Assembly (NCBI GenBank): GCA_029237695.1
Contig: CM055269.1
Span: forward strand, 27,872,956 to 27,936,955
DNA: 64,000 nt
Direction of reading: 5' to 3'
Source: Conchocele bisecta
Lineage: Eukaryota > Mollusca > Bivalvia > Lucinida > Thyasiridae
Of the stretch, positions 17,986 to 30,731 are shown in pieces. The translations under genes and the position numbers were made by a program. A model generated the notes under the pieces. The model was not told the origin of the DNA, did no database searches, and saw only the letters and a program-made list of their open reading frames with translations. The first letter of the stretch is position 1. Every line of letters starts with the position of its first letter.

Positions 17986-18701
17986 GCATCCAGTTTACCA
18001 CCAGTGTAGACCCAGAGTTTCATGCAAGCCCGGGCATTTGGATCTGGACCGGCCAGATTACACGGGTTGTAAACGGAAAGCTGATGCATTGTCATACATG
18101 CCAGTAATCCTTTACTTGTCTTATCCTATCTCATTCCTCAATAAAAATGAAAAACAAAATATGTGCTCAAAAATAATTAAAAAAGGTGAAAATATGTTAT
18201 ATGCAAAAATATGAGAAAAGCGGTAGGAAATGTAAAGGATTTAAATAAAGAACAATTTATATGATTTTTTTTATTTTATTAATTTTATGTTGTTACCGCT
18301 CATTTATCAGTTGTGCAGTCACAACATAATACTTTTATCAATGTTGCTGTTGAATCGGTAGGTATGCCATAAAATAAGTGACAGGAAATAGTTCTGACTT
18401 CGGGAATTCACCACCAGCTCACCGGGCTCTGACCACTCTAGCGCGTCCACCGTTTCATGTCTGGGCAACCATTTCTCCCCAGGCTCGGTGTGTATGCCAT
18501 ATGACGGCAGCATGGAAAACACCAGGGAACAACGGATTGTTTTATTGAGAAAAAGGAGAGTGTTTGATGAATATATGTGTAGTAAAAAATAAGATGAAAA
18601 TCATTTCATATAATTATAATACATTAAATTTTGTCTTTTTGAAACTGAAACTGAAACTTTCAACTTACGTGGGTGAGACAAAAACTGTACATAATTAGCT
18701 T

Positions 18702-19252
18702 TACTGTCTGTTTCACGAAACCTGTCAAAATTTTACGGCTATATAAACAATTCAAAAACTTTTTTTTTTGGATAATATTAAATTAAAGGAAAAATGAGCC
18801 TTCTTTTTATTTCGTGGAATTTTGTCAAATATTTTATTGCGTAAAACAATTTCCCCATGCTAAATCCCCATAGACATCTTCACAAGATGTCTATGGGGAT
18901 TTAACACGGGGATTTTCTTTTAGAATTTCAGAAATATTGGACCGATTTTTAAAATTTAACTTTTGTTTTCTTAGATCATTTCAAAGCTATCTAGCTAGGT
19001 TTCGGAGTCAATTTCCAATTTTGTTCGTGTTTTGACTCCTCCCACAGCTCCTCTACCTCTTTTCCCCCCATGTTAAATTCCCATAGAGAAATATTTTTTT
19101 CGTAATAATACCAATATTTGACCAAATTTCACGAAATAAAAAGAAGGCTCATTCTTAAATTTTCCTTTAATTTAATATTATCGTAAAAAATATTGTTTTT
19201 GAATTGTTTATATGACCGTAAAATTTGGGCAGCTTTCGTGAAACAGACAGTA
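18702..19252 (+). mobile_element. MITE family B, copy 1 (TA-flanked, ~550 bp)
   Basis: Ends are TACTGTCTGTTTCACGAAA and its reverse complement TTTCGTGAAACAGACAGTA, with long subterminal inverted arms and a central hairpin (about 18845-18905). Non-coding, Tc1/mariner-like TA target. Second-haplotype copy at 32473-33031. Confidence 0.85.
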
Positions 19253-19382
19253 GTCAAGATCAGGGTGTACACAGACTGATATTTATTAGAGTTGCTGATA
19301 AGCCTATACTCCAATCTTTGCAAACAGTGTAGATCCAGATGAGCCAGCTGAAATTTCCACTTTTCTGATTAATATATAGTCT

Positions 19383-19491
19383 GGGCCCGGTTGCTCAAAG
19401 CTTCTGTTAGCTTAACAGACTGTTAAAACGTTAGCGTTGCTAAGGATTTAACAGTCTGTTAAGCTAACAGAGGTTTTGAGCAACCGGGCCC
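19383..19491. mobile_element. 109-bp foldback MITE (GGGCCCGGTTGCTCAAA ends)
   Basis: Almost completely self-complementary: GGGCCCGGTTGCTCAAAGCT on the left and the complementary GTTTTGAGCAACCGGGCCC on the right, with inner TGTTAGCTTAACAGACTGTT arms. Also at 33163-33271. Confidence 0.85.
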
Positions 19492-21808
19492 TGATAATTA
19501 CTTAGTTACTTATGGTTGAAAGGGTATGAACTCTTTTAAATTAAACTTTAATTTATAATGATTGGTATAATTAATACATTTCTGTAGATACATACAAGAA
19601 TTGTGCAATGGTAACTTGTTAATTATATTTTTGACATTGATAACTATTTTGAATTTAGTAATTACTATACATTGGATTTTAGATAATGATGAGTATGAAG
19701 TTAATTTGAAGGACCTTAACCCTAATTAAACATTGCACACCATTATGGAGGGCTGTAACTAATGTTGATATAAAGTGTATCCCAAACCATTTACCCTTAA
19801 ATATAAGCCGAATGAATTTGCATATTATTTAGTCGTTACGTTTTTAGTAGTATTATCCATGCCGCTAGCATTCGCAATGAACTATTATTAAAGGAAACCC
19901 TAAATCTTTTTTGAAAACAACTAGTCAAGTTGTGCTGTCTTATACATGTACATTCATAAAATATTGCATACTAGGTCTAGAACATTTTAGTCGTACGAAG
20001 TTTAGTGAAACGGCCCCCAGTACTGGAAATGTGTGTAATTGGCTTATACATATTATGACACTGAGAAAATGGAGTCCGGTTTACAATGGAACTATCAGTT
20101 AATATCTTGTAGAAGTCCATCACATATTTGTACCACACACGTTCGTTTGTAACACTCGCTGAAGTTGTAGATCTGCGTTGAAGTTGTAGAACTGAATGAA
20201 TCTGTAATTATAACAATTGTGTAATTGGAAGATTATTCCACTTCTGGACCAGTCATATAAATAGGTTACCGAAGTTGAACAATTGGGAGTAACTTCCCTT
20301 AGAACTTCTTCCATGGCGTTATTGGCATTATAATTGGCGTAGATTATAGTGTTAACTATATTGTAATTTTCAAATTTGCGGCGTGATATACGCCGCAAAT
20401 TTCAAAATTACAATGCGGTTAACCTATTTCTTATGCACTCCTTTACTAATGGCGTAGGAATACATATTGAATAATTTGCGACCGTTCATCAACAATGATA
20501 TACCTGTAATGAATGACCATCGGCCAATCAGATTGCATGATGTTTACAGAGTGCATTAGAATGTCGGTTTAATGCTTAAAACGAAGCGCAATGTGATGTC
20601 AAATTGACAGATTCCACCAATTCTAACGTCAGTGATGCCCTGGAAGTTGTTCTAGGGGAAGTTACATGTACTCATGATTCTCCAAGTTTGGTAAGCTATC
20701 TATAGCACAAGTATATAAGGCACGCAATATGACAAAACCAGGCTTGTTTCTTTCATGATCCTGATTATTTGTGCAGTTATACTACAAACTGCAAATCTGT
20801 GAAAGTTGGAGCAGGTTTAATGGATGACTCGTTGACTGGGTTGTTAACAGTGAAGCCATAGCTCAGACATGACAGTCTGATCTTTTACTTATTGATCATA
20901 AATGTAATACACCTGGTTTTGTCGGATCATGATCCAAATTATATTTAGAGATATTATATATAGAGATCTGGATAAAATGTAACCACATGTAGTTTGCAGC
21001 CAGTGTAGACCCATAACTCAGCATGCGGATAAAACATTACACCACTTTAACAAATTAATAGCTATCACATTTTGGCAGATTCAAAAAGAAAATGACGAAA
21101 TTAACTAGATTTGACAGTAAACAAGGGCTTATAGAATACCACCCACCACATGTGGGTCCATGACTTTATGGTGCAAAAATTGTAAATGAATGATGAATAA
21201 TCAGCATAGAAATGCATGTGTGACACAAGATATTCCATAGAAGGAACCAGAAATTATAATAATTCATCCCAAGCTAAGGTTCCCATCAATACACCAAGTC
21301 TGTGACCATGATATTACCAGGGAAGGAGTGGACAGAGGGTCTTGGATTGGTCTAAGCATCAGCATTACTAGTGTATGAAGATGTTTCGTGATAGGAAATT
21401 ATAAAGAAAGGTTACAAATAAAGTAATTTTGTTAATGGGCAGGCAGGCCGCATTGGTGGGCAGTAAACTATGGATGATGATAAATGCACATATGATATTT
21501 AATACTTAGGGTTGCAGGTACTCAAAAACTATTCTTGCAACAACTTTTAAACACATTTGACCTGGATCTTGAGCATTTAGGCCACATGGATGAGCAGCAT
21601 AATTAAAATATGGATGATGATAAACAAGAATATCAAGTCAGACATACGTTTACATATATAAAGATAAACATAAACATTTAATGTAAATATTTCAAAGTCA
21701 TTTAACCTTATCGTTGGGAATACAGGCTGCACGGGTGGGCAATAGAAGCAATGCATGGATAATGACAAACAAACATATAACATTTCAAGTCAGTCAGAAT
21801 TACTGTTC
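19492..21808. other. No gene; isolated hairpin and a solo family C end
   Basis: AT-rich host DNA. A hairpin at 20361-20412 (CAAATTTGCGGCGT arms) and a solo end of MITE family C at about 19979-20018 are the only structures seen. Confidence 0.55.
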
Positions 21809-22023
21809 CAGGGGCCGCTTTCACTAAACTTCGTACGACTAAAATGTTCGTAAGTGCAAATTTAGGATCGTCTGTAAATTTCAATTGATGGATTAAACAC
21901 GTATTGAGCATAGGCTGCATAAGCTCAATAAATGTAAATCCGATAATTGTTTACAATAAAACATTGTTAATGTGAAATCTACAGAGTATCATAATTTTGC
22001 ACTTACGAACATTGTATGCGGGG
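21809..22023 (+). mobile_element. MITE family C copy with damaged right end
   Basis: The left end GGGGCCGCTTTCACTAAAC and the interior match the family; the right terminal repeat breaks off after CTTACGAACATT. Confidence 0.75.
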
Positions 22024-22073
22024 CTGTGTTATTTACACCAATTTTATTTCCTGTGGCCACGTGTAAATAACCA

Positions 22074-22306
22074 GGGGGCCGTTTCACTAAACTTCGTACG
22101 ACTAAAATGTTCGTAAGTGCAAAATTATGATAGTCAATACATTTCACATTAACAATGTTTTCTTGTAACCAATTATTTAATTTACATTTATTGAGCAAAG
22201 GCTGCATATGCTCAATAAATGTAAATCCATCAATTGAAATTTCCAGACGATCCTAAATTTGCACTTACGAACATTTTAGTCGTACGAAGTTTAGTGAAAC
22301 GGCCCC
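22074..22306 (+). mobile_element. MITE family C, reference copy (233 bp)
   Basis: Terminal inverted repeats GGGGCCGTTTCACTAAACTT and AAGTTTAGTGAAACGGCCCC, with subterminal GTTCGTAAGTGCAAA / TTTGCACTTACGAAC and a central TTTACATTTATTGAGC palindrome. At least ten related copies lie in the window. Confidence 0.88.
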
Positions 22307-22517
22307 TGAATATGGGATACTCACAAACAACACAAATGTTGCAACAAATGTATTGCCATTGGCCTTGAACTTGGGGGTATGGGTCACGTGGATAGGGAAT
22401 GGAATGAAAACATTAAGTTTGAAGCATAACAAGTTTGAAGTAAACCTGACTTACAGTTGCAGAGATTATAAGGCACTCAGAAACGGTAACACCATTGTTT
22501 GGCAAAAAACTTCATCT

Positions 22518-22614
22518 GTAGCCGATTTCATCAAAATTGCAAAGTATACTTATCTAGCAAAGTATACTTTGAGGGAGTAATCATTTATTTTCCCCAAAAT
22601 GCATTGTTTGATAT
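22518..22614 (+). mobile_element. MITE family A, left half (split by retrotransposon)
   Basis: Terminal sequence GTAGCCGATTTCATCAAAAT, then two AAAGTATACTT words and GAGGGAGTAATCATT. The other half is at 27845-28045, on the far side of the Gmr1-like insertion. Compare the intact copy at 58425-58760. Confidence 0.8.
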
Positions 22615-24123
22615 ACATGGGTTCATCAAAATAATAATATTAGACACACACTGCTTGAAAGATGTACAGATGTATTTTGTACAGGATTGAAATTAAATAA
22701 ATGAGGATAGTTAGAAAGAAAAATAATAGAAGTGAAGTGGAGAAGAGAGCATGATATAGAAGTCATTAACATCATGTATATTGGATTACACCACCAATAC
22801 ATGTATCTACTAGAAACCACTTCATATAGTCAATTCCTCATGCCCAACAAATTACTCTGCAATATGAAAGATTGGCGTGTATGTAACACATGTAAAAATG
22901 TTCACTATCTATTGTTCACCGTCATATCTGTATACCAGTATACACTATGCATGTCAAATGCCAAAATGTCATCGGACCAAGTCTCACAATTGGATTTATT
23001 ATACTGCTTAACTGTAGTTTCATAATTGGTTGCAACATCTCCTGGACTACATTCTAATTTATGTACGATCCATCATAATACATTTAATAGCGATCTCATT
23101 TATATACACAGTTCCTCTACCAGGCCCAATGAGTCAAGAAAATTAACAACACGTCCACTTGTCTGACGATTCCTCGGCACGGCCTCGCTAGTGCTAGTCA
23201 TCTACTCGAGTGCTTAAGTCGCCTACTGTGAACTGACATCATCACGTACAACCTTTCATCTGGATGGGAAGTGCTACACCAACCCGAAAATGAAATTCAA
23301 CCCACTCAGCCCAGCCATTTCACTTCACTACCTTTTAGCACACGAAATCCAGTGACAAACAACAAATTTCACGCCAATTCACTGAACTACTATACTATAT
23401 ATAGACACTTACCAACTTCAACTTCCACTTTAAATCACCAGTCATCTAATATCCAGCTAGTATCACACTGTAAGTATCTGCATTTAACTATCACATATTG
23501 GGCACACACTAATACAATAAACAGTTCATTTCTACTCCACTGCCCAGTTCTAACTGACGACCCTGGCTATCCACAAAGTAGTGTGGTACGAGCAGGCAAT
23601 TACCTGCCTGAAGCCTACAGACATTATCTGACTGATTCCCTCGTGCATGCCGGGATAGCCAGCGACCGTACAAATAGCCGCACAATATCCGGGCATGTCA
23701 CTTAGAGTCACCGCCATTACTGAAGCCAGTCGAGACCAACCAATCGTCGGAGATACGTGATTGCCACTCGGAACCGATGTCCTCTGGAACCATCCGATCC
23801 ACAGCACCTCGCTACGTATCTCAGACAGGTAAGCGTCTACAGTATTCACACGTTTTTGTTCCCCAAACCATTATTCAGGATTAACCTGAGTACCTAACTG
23901 TCCACACATCTCTGGAGCAATCATTGACCATACATACCTACATGAAATGCCGGTCAATTCGTTACATACCTTCCTTCCTTCTCTTGATAAATATTTATAT
24001 CTTGATAAATATTTATATTTATCATCCAAAACACACGAATTGACACAACTCGGACATATATTTATTATCTACACACCCACTCAACATGTATGCCACTGTG
24101 TTCTTGCTTCTTCCTTTCACATG

Positions 24124-26640
24124 TTATGTTACATAATTGTACTCCTGTAGGGTTAGACTCCATCGTAGAAGCCTTTGGTTGTTTCCCTTCATTTGTTTCA
24201 GCCACTGTAAGGGGAAATGGTCTGTTTCAATCACAAACCTGGTTCCATACAAATACTCTCGCAGCATCAACACAGCCTTGACGATTGCCAAGCACTCCTT
24301 TTCTATCGTGCTGTACGCCTGTTCCCTTGGTAGCAATGTTTGGCTCATGTACAATAGTGGATGCCTTTCACCATTTACCTCTTGTAGCAACACTGCTCCA
24401 ATCCCCCGGTCACTGCTGTCTGTTTGCAGAATGAATGTTAACTCAAAATTTGGATTGTACAATACCGGGTATGACGACAGTTTTTCCTTTATTGTCTCAA
24501 AAGCAGACTGTTCCTTTTCTGTCCATACTACCTTGTTTGGGGACTTTTTTGATGTAAGGTCAGTTAACGGTGCTGCAATGTCAGCGAACTTTGGAATGAA
24601 ACTGCGATAAAAGTTTGCCAATCCTACAAACGATCTTACCTTCTTTTTCGTACATGGTATTGGTATGTCGTTGATTGCCTATATCTTCTCATTTCTTGGC
24701 TTCACCTGTCAACTGCCCACTACATGTGCTAAAAACTCCATTTCCCGGAATACAAAACTACACTTACTTGGTTTTGCTGTCAATCTCGCCTGTCTAAGTG
24801 ATTGTAAAACACACTCAATGTGGTGTAAATGGTCTGGAAAGGTCTCACTTAACAATATTATATCATCTATAAATGAATCCGTGAAGTTAGCCATACCTTC
24901 AAATAATTTCTTCATCAATCGTACGAAGGAAGGTGCCGAATTTATCATTCCGAATGGCATTACTGTAAAGTGGTAGTGTCCGAATGGTGTAGCAAAATAA
25001 CTTTTGTATTGTGCATGTTCAGTTAACTGAATCTGCCAGTACCCTTTTGTGAGATATATTTTACTTATGTACTTGGCCTCACCTAATTTGTTAATTATTT
25101 CCTCAAGCTTTGGCATTGGTTGTGGGTCAAATATTGTTTGTCATTCAATCCCCTATAGTCCACACATAACCTGATTGTTTTGTCCTTTTTCGGCACTATG
25201 ACTATTAGTGCTGCACATGGGCTTTCTGAATGCTCTACAATACCAGCTTCCACCATGTTATCTATTTCCTTATGGACCTGTGTTCTAAGGGCATATGGAA
25301 TCACATACGGTTTCTTGTATATTGGCTTATCAGAATTCAGCACAACATCATGCTGTGCCAAGTGAGTCTTACCTGGTACATCTGTCAGTACGTCTGTGTA
25401 TTTGCTACACAATTGTCGGTGACTACTTACATAACCAACCCTTCGTTTATCTGTACATCATCTACACATTCTGTCGGGGTGAGCAAAGGATTTCCTATTG
25501 CTGTACATACCTCTTCACATCCCTCATTTGGTTCAGTCAAATCTGTAATAATTTGAAGTACATCTACTGTTTCATTTGCCATCTGATCCAAACTTTCATT
25601 TTCGTACCATTTTTTCAAAATGTTAATATGGAATGCCTTTCGTCCAAACTGTAATTTGTAATCCAATCGGTCACTTTGTCTATTACCTTATATGGCCCTT
25701 TCCATTGAGCTTGTTTGTTGATGTCGGGAGTAACACCAGTACTTTATCTCCAACTAATAATGTCCTCGGTTTAGTTTTCCTGTCATAGTACAATTTCTGT
25801 TTCATCTTAGCCTTACCCTTCGTGTTCGTGTGCCAACTTCTCTCTTGCTTCTATCACATAAACTAAAGAATGATACTGGTACCTCATCGTCCGGTGCCGT
25901 ATCCCATGTATCTCTTAAAGGTGACAGCGGCCATGCACTGGCCAACATACAAAAGTAGTTCGAACGGTGAAAACCCTGTTGATTCATTGGGGACCTCCCT
26001 ATACGCAAAGATGACATATGGTATAAAACTCAACATTTTTTTCAATGTTCCGTTAAAGTTTTCCACCAAACCGTTTGCTTCTGGATGGTATGGGGTACTA
26101 CAGATCTTGCGTATCTGCATAAGTGTACACAATTTTTTCATAAGACCTGATGTAAAATTGCTTCCCATGTTAGTCAAAATTTCCAGTGGAATACCTACCC
26201 TCGAAATGAACCAGATGAGTTAATTTGCAATAGTTTCTGTGTCTATACTTTTCCATGGAATTGCTTCTGGATATTTTGTCGCATAGTCACAAATGACTAA
26301 TATATATCTGTTTCCGGACTTTGTACGATTTAATGGGCCCACTATATCCATTGCTATACGTTTAAAGGGAACATCCATGTGAGGTATTGGCACCAGTGGT
26401 ACCTTACCTACTCTTCCTTTTGCAACACTCTTTTGACACTGGCCACATACCTTACAAACCTTTGCTGTGTCAACAAATATCCCTGGCCAATAGAAGTGAT
26501 TCAGTATCCTGTCTCTTGTCTTCTTATTACCTAAATGCCCCCCCCCCCACCCCCCCCCCAAAAAAAGGTGATTTGTGTGCTAGGTTCAATATTGAAGATC
26601 TGTATCTCATGGGAACCACTATCTGCTTAATGGTTTCACC
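24124..26640 (-). pseudogene. Retrotransposon pol: integrase, RT, RNase H (broken)
   Basis: Integrase zinc-binding part: HLGNKKTRDRILNHFYWPG and CKVCGQC. Core: DIVGPL; then LTNMGSNF, where the expected second catalytic Asp is Asn; then HPEANGLVENF with Glu kept. An in-frame TAA at about 26220 and several frame changes follow. RT carries LCVDYRGLND, MPFGMINSAPSF and SFIDDIILL. RNase H carries TDSSDRGIGAVL and ENE-like IEKECLAIV. In the second copy one open frame (39443-38946) runs from the integrase C-terminal module straight into RT, showing the order directly. It cannot encode a functional polyprotein as written. Confidence 0.82.
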
Positions 26641-26994
26641 ATTCTTCATTTTAAAGAACCTGTAGATCATCTCATTTTCAATCCTAATGTATGGTTTGTC
26701 CTGCTCAATTTATTTCTCAATCAACTGTCTTACCTTATTTAAACTCGGATCACTCATTTGTTCTTTCATCAACTCCTCGGTCCCTCCAAATGCTTGTATA
26801 TTTGTACATTTGTACCCTGATCTTGCACATCAGGTCCCTTACCTTTCTCCTCCAGTATGTGTCTCTGCCTCTCTTTGTTCCTCGACTCTTCGTGTTCTCT
26901 ATGTGCCTTTTGTGTACGTGTTTCAACTACATGTATACCCTCTTGAGTGCTGGACCCATCTAAGGCAATATGTCCAACATTCCCAATTATGATT

Positions 26995-27699
26995 GAAAAT
27001 CTACGTCTGAACTAAACATAAGCTGTTCCCTCAACACTAAATCATAGAGTTGAGTGTAACTACTGTGCACCTTCTCACTTTCCACCCAATGCTCTAATGG
27101 ACTTGACACTCGGATGGCATATTCCTTGAATGTCTCTCATATTTCCTGCCTGATATTCCTAAACTTCTCCCTATACATCCATGAATTCAGGCCAAACCTA
27201 TCTAGAATAGCTATTTTTATCTTCTCATAGTTTGAGCTATCATGTACTGCCATAGGAGAATATGCCTGAAGGGCTGTTCCTGATAACTGTGGTACTAACC
27301 GAATTGGCCAGTCTTTTTTCTGCCAATTATGCATTGTTGCCAACCTTTCAAAAGATCGCAGAAATACTTTTACATCTTCGCCTTCTACATATTTTGGAAG
27401 ACTAACCTTGACATTTCCATTACCACTACTAGAATATGAATGTGCACCCTGTAATGCAAGCTCCTTTTCTTTAAGCTCCAGCTCTCTCATTTTTGCGGTA
27501 TGTTCTAACTTAGCCATTTCAATTTCTCTGTTTTTCTGATTCTATTTTTTTATAATTCCAGTTTGTGCGACCTTTCAATTCGTTCGTCTTCAGCAATTTT
27601 AATTTTGTAAATTTTTCTAACATAGTCATGCAATTGGACACATCCCCACCCTTATCAATTATTTTTGCAATCCAATCGGGGTACCCCTCCGACGACATT
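26995..27699 (-). pseudogene. Retrotransposon gag remnant
   Basis: ATG 27699 (MSSEGYPDWIAKIIDKGG) starts a frame leading into a Lys/Glu-rich coiled coil (MRELELKEKELALQG) and a capsid-like segment (LPKYVEGEDVKVFLRSFERL). A frame change lies at an A7 run near 27545, and an in-frame TGA lies at about 27137. Similarity continues to about 26995. Second copy: about 40760-41467. Confidence 0.7.
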
Positions 27700-27844
27700 T
27701 TGCTGCACAGTACTTTGCGATAACCCTAATCAAATTATAACTCTCTAACTTTTCAGTCACTGTAAACAACGATTATGTATCTTATATCTACTTGTAGTCA
27801 CATCCACAAATACACCAACAACTTAGCACGATGTGTGTGTAAAC

Positions 27845-28045
27845 CGCTGCATATATTTGATGATTAAAAGTATGCAGAATTATTATACTGAATGTATTAC
27901 ATTGTCACAGCCAAAATGGCTGTGATAATGTATTAAATTCAGTATAATCAAAATTAATAAATGTATCCTTAAATTGAAAATTTCTCCCTCAAAGTATACT
28001 TTGCTAGATAAGTATGCTTTGCAATGTTGGTGAAATAGGCTACAG
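27845..28045 (+). mobile_element. MITE family A, right half
   Basis: Contains the internal TTACATTGTCACAGCCAAAA palindrome and the terminal CTCCCTCAAAGTATACTTTG with GTGAAATAGGCTAC. It completes the element begun at 22518. Confidence 0.8.
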
Positions 28046-28148
28046 AAACTTCGAAGTTATTAGAACTTGACCTTGGGCATACATATCACATCAGTGGGCA
28101 AATAATGAAAATATGCATTATTTTACACATGTAATAAGGTTCACAAAT

Positions 28149-28388
28149 GTATGTGGCTGTGACTGGCGAAATGGGGCCTATGGGTTTTGCGACCAGGGTG
28201 GATCTAGATCAGACTATGCATCTGATCAGGATATTCCTGTTCGTCGCATATCCATCAATGAAACAACCGCCATGCTTCTAAGAAGCAATACAGATCATAT
28301 TCAGGAGACAGGAGTGTGATCTTCTTGATCAGGAGCTAAACTTATCACAAAGCCCATAAGCCCCATTTCTCCAATCACAGCCACACAT
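28149..28388 (+). mobile_element. Foldback MITE family E, uninterrupted copy (~240 bp)
   Basis: GTGGCTGTGACTGGCGAAAT on the left pairs with ATTTCTCCAATCACAGCCAC on the right, with inner GATCAG words. Other copies or fragments are at 15717-16340, 16975-17165, 41917-42157 and 61049-61245. Confidence 0.78.
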
Positions 28389-28517
28389 TACAAGTGGTTA
28401 ACTACGTATGCTCTAATTGCATGTGACATGTCTTACGTCATGATGTACACATGTGCGAAGCATCAAGCAAAATGCGGTATGTGAAGCGGGAAATGACGTA
28501 TGCCCTGGATAAGGACA

Positions 28518-28917
28518 CAGGGCTCCAGATAAGGAATTAGTAATTGAGTATTGTCACTCCATCATTTCTGAAGTAATTGGGTATTTCAAAATTTTAATTG
28601 GGTAAAATAAAATCACACTACTGTTAACACATCAACAGACAGCAATTATTGAATAGTTTGCTTCGAAATGACAACATGTCTTGGCATTTCATTAGAATTG
28701 TCTCCTTGGACACAATTCTAATGAAATACTAAGATGTGTTTCCATGAAAAATAATAAAATATGCTATATTTGTGGTCTGTTTATTGTTTTCTGCAGCATG
28801 ATAAAGGAACCACAAATTTTATATTGCTTTTTGATACTCGCTACGTCTGATTTCAATTTATTTTTTGGCAATTTTAATTGGGTATTTAAGCAAATTCGCA
28901 GCTTATCTGGAGCCCTG
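28518..28917 (+). mobile_element. MITE family F, copy 1 (~400 bp)
   Basis: Ends are CAGGGCTCCAGATAAG and CTTATCTGGAGCCCTG. The interior has long inverted arms (ACCCAATT/AATTGGGT words) and a central GGACACAATTCTAATGAAAT hairpin. Copies at 42287-42686 and, interrupted, 45670-46524. Confidence 0.8.
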
Positions 28918-29720
28918 AGTACCTAAACCAACCAGGTGAATGTTGTGTCGAAGGTAAGTACAAAATACAGTTGTCTTTCTTGCACATGGAACATAGCAAA
29001 ATATAACAGTTTCAAGAGGGGCTGAAAAAATAAAAATGAGGAAAAACAATTTTTCGCTGGATCTGTATTTTGTCTACCATAGATAAAGCCATATGTTATC
29101 ACAACGGAACACAAATGTGACAAACAGATGCACATATAGACACAGAGAAAATAAATATGTTGCCACAAATTCTTGTCAGGGTCCTAATTGAGCGAATTGC
29201 GGGTGCACCAAATGTTTGTTACTTACAATTCAGTAGACCCGCATCTCCGAAGTTGTGTCCATGACTTGAAGTGGATCCAATCCATGTCTGTGCTGCAGCT
29301 ACCACAGTAACAAAAACCATTTCCACGCACCTAAATCATTGAAAGTTCTGCATTAACCCGTAAAATGTAGGAATCTAAAATTGGCGCCCAAGTTTAACAC
29401 GAATTTTCAAGTCATTTTATCTTGACCTTGAGCAAGTGAGCCACATGATTTAGCTATATATTGATTGTGATAAACAAGATTATCAAGTTTCAAGGCAATT
29501 TACAGAGGCAACAGATATCGCAAAACGTTAATGCAAAGTGATTGGACGCATAGGCAGCGCAATACCATACACATCTTATTTTTCCAAATGGATGATGCTG
29601 AACTAGAATATGAAGTTTCAAGTCAATCCAACTGATATATGCAGAGCTAACGTTATTTTCAGTAATTTGAAACCATGTACGTACAGTTCTGCTAGTTACA
29701 CACACACAAACACACACACA

Positions 29721-29752
<32 letters not shown>

Positions 29753-29760
29753 CACACGCA

Positions 29761-29812
<52 letters not shown>

Positions 29813-30243
29813 ATACCATTGTGATCACTAGGTATCGTTTAACCATAACTAAGGAAACCCAGAAAGTGTTATGGTGATATTTTCATCCGATAAAACTAAC
29901 ATACTAACGGGGAACATTAACAACAACATGCTCACTGTTTGTCAACCCCATTCGTGATGTCATCGACTTCAATAAGCAGATCTCAAGACGGACGCACTGA
30001 AAACTATAGAGCTCTACTTATTCTTAGCGTGGCCCTAACAATGAATATAACGACGAATTTCAGTTGTGAGAAACACAGAATGTTCGTTACTTACAAATCA
30101 GTAGACCTGGCATCTCCGATCTGGTCTCCATGGAAACATTGATTAGTCCAATCACAGTCCGCCCATCTGTTACCATAGTAACCAAGTCAATCTGCTAGCT
30201 AAGAAGTAAATTAAATTTATTTCAGCATTAACCCGTAAAGGCA
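28918..30243. other. No gene; contains the microsatellite
   Basis: AT-rich sequence with repeated words shared between about 29220 and 30090 (TTCGTTACTTACAA). No supported coding frame. Confidence 0.5.
29696..29811 (+). repeat. (CA)n/(GCAC)n microsatellite
   Basis: CA repeats flank a (GCAC)n core. The second copy (about 43457-43568) differs in repeat number, as expected for alleles or for read errors. Confidence 0.97.
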
Positions 30244-30430
30244 GGGGGCCGTTTCACTAAACTTCGTACGACTAAATTGTGCACAAGGGCAAATTCAGGA
30301 TCGTCTGGAAATAATTTGAATTGATTGATGGATTTTCATTTATTGAACATAGGCCTATGCTCATAAATGTAAATCCAATAATTGTTTAAAAAGAAATTTA
30401 AAGAATGTAAAATCATAATTTTGCTCACGG
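30244..30430 (+). mobile_element. MITE family C, right-truncated
   Basis: Left end GGGGGCCGTTTCACTAAAC with interior TTTATTGAACATAGG; the right inverted end is missing. Allelic copy at 43998-44177. Confidence 0.7.
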
Positions 30431-30731
30431 AATAGGTTTTGCGTAAGCTCGCGCACGCGATAGGGTTTTGCATGCGCACGCGATAGCTATACACTCCATT
30501 ACTAAAGCAACCAGAGATAAGTATTCAAGTATTTATTGTGGCGGCCATTTTGAAAATATAATTATTTTATAACTGGATATGTATTTCTTATCAAGTGATC
30601 GATTTTTATATCAAACTGGTATGGATACATGCAATATTGTACATGAAATTCTGTTTAAAAGGCTCCATAAAGTAAATAATATGGAAAAAAACAAGAACAT
30701 TTTGGCGGCCATTTTGACTTTTTTGACAAGT

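Larger units (their letters stand above)
22615..27844 (-). mobile_element. Gmr1-like Ty3/Gypsy-family retrotransposon (integrase before RT), degenerate
   Basis: Read on the minus strand the order is gag (27699 to about 26995), integrase (about 26640 to 25600), reverse transcriptase (about 25430 to 24709), RNase H (24621 to 24124). This IN-RT-RH order is typical of Ty1/Copia, but RT and IN sequences are Gypsy-type (LCVDYRGLND, FIDDIILL, GPY-type module before FHINILKKW). This combination is known from the Gmr1 group. Zinc knuckle and protease are not found between gag and integrase, and no LTR pair was recognised. The element interrupts a family A MITE, giving boundaries of about 22615 and 27844. 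Confidence 0.82.
17465..30731 (+). repeat. Copy 1 of a ~13.25-kb near-identical duplication
   Basis: Colinear with 31232-44478 over its whole length (offset about 13.75 kb). It includes the same MITEs, the same Gmr1-like element and the same microsatellite. Differences that I can see are mainly 1-5 base indels. It ends exactly at the N gap. Confidence 0.95.

Noticed and set aside
23271..23705. 144-codon open frame present in both copies (also 37054-37488).
   Set aside because: The copies are nearly identical DNA, so the shared frame is no evidence of selection; composition is not coding-like and it lies in retrotransposon 3' sequence.
29490..29846. Cys/Val-rich open frame on the minus strand.
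   Set aside because: It is the translated CA microsatellite.
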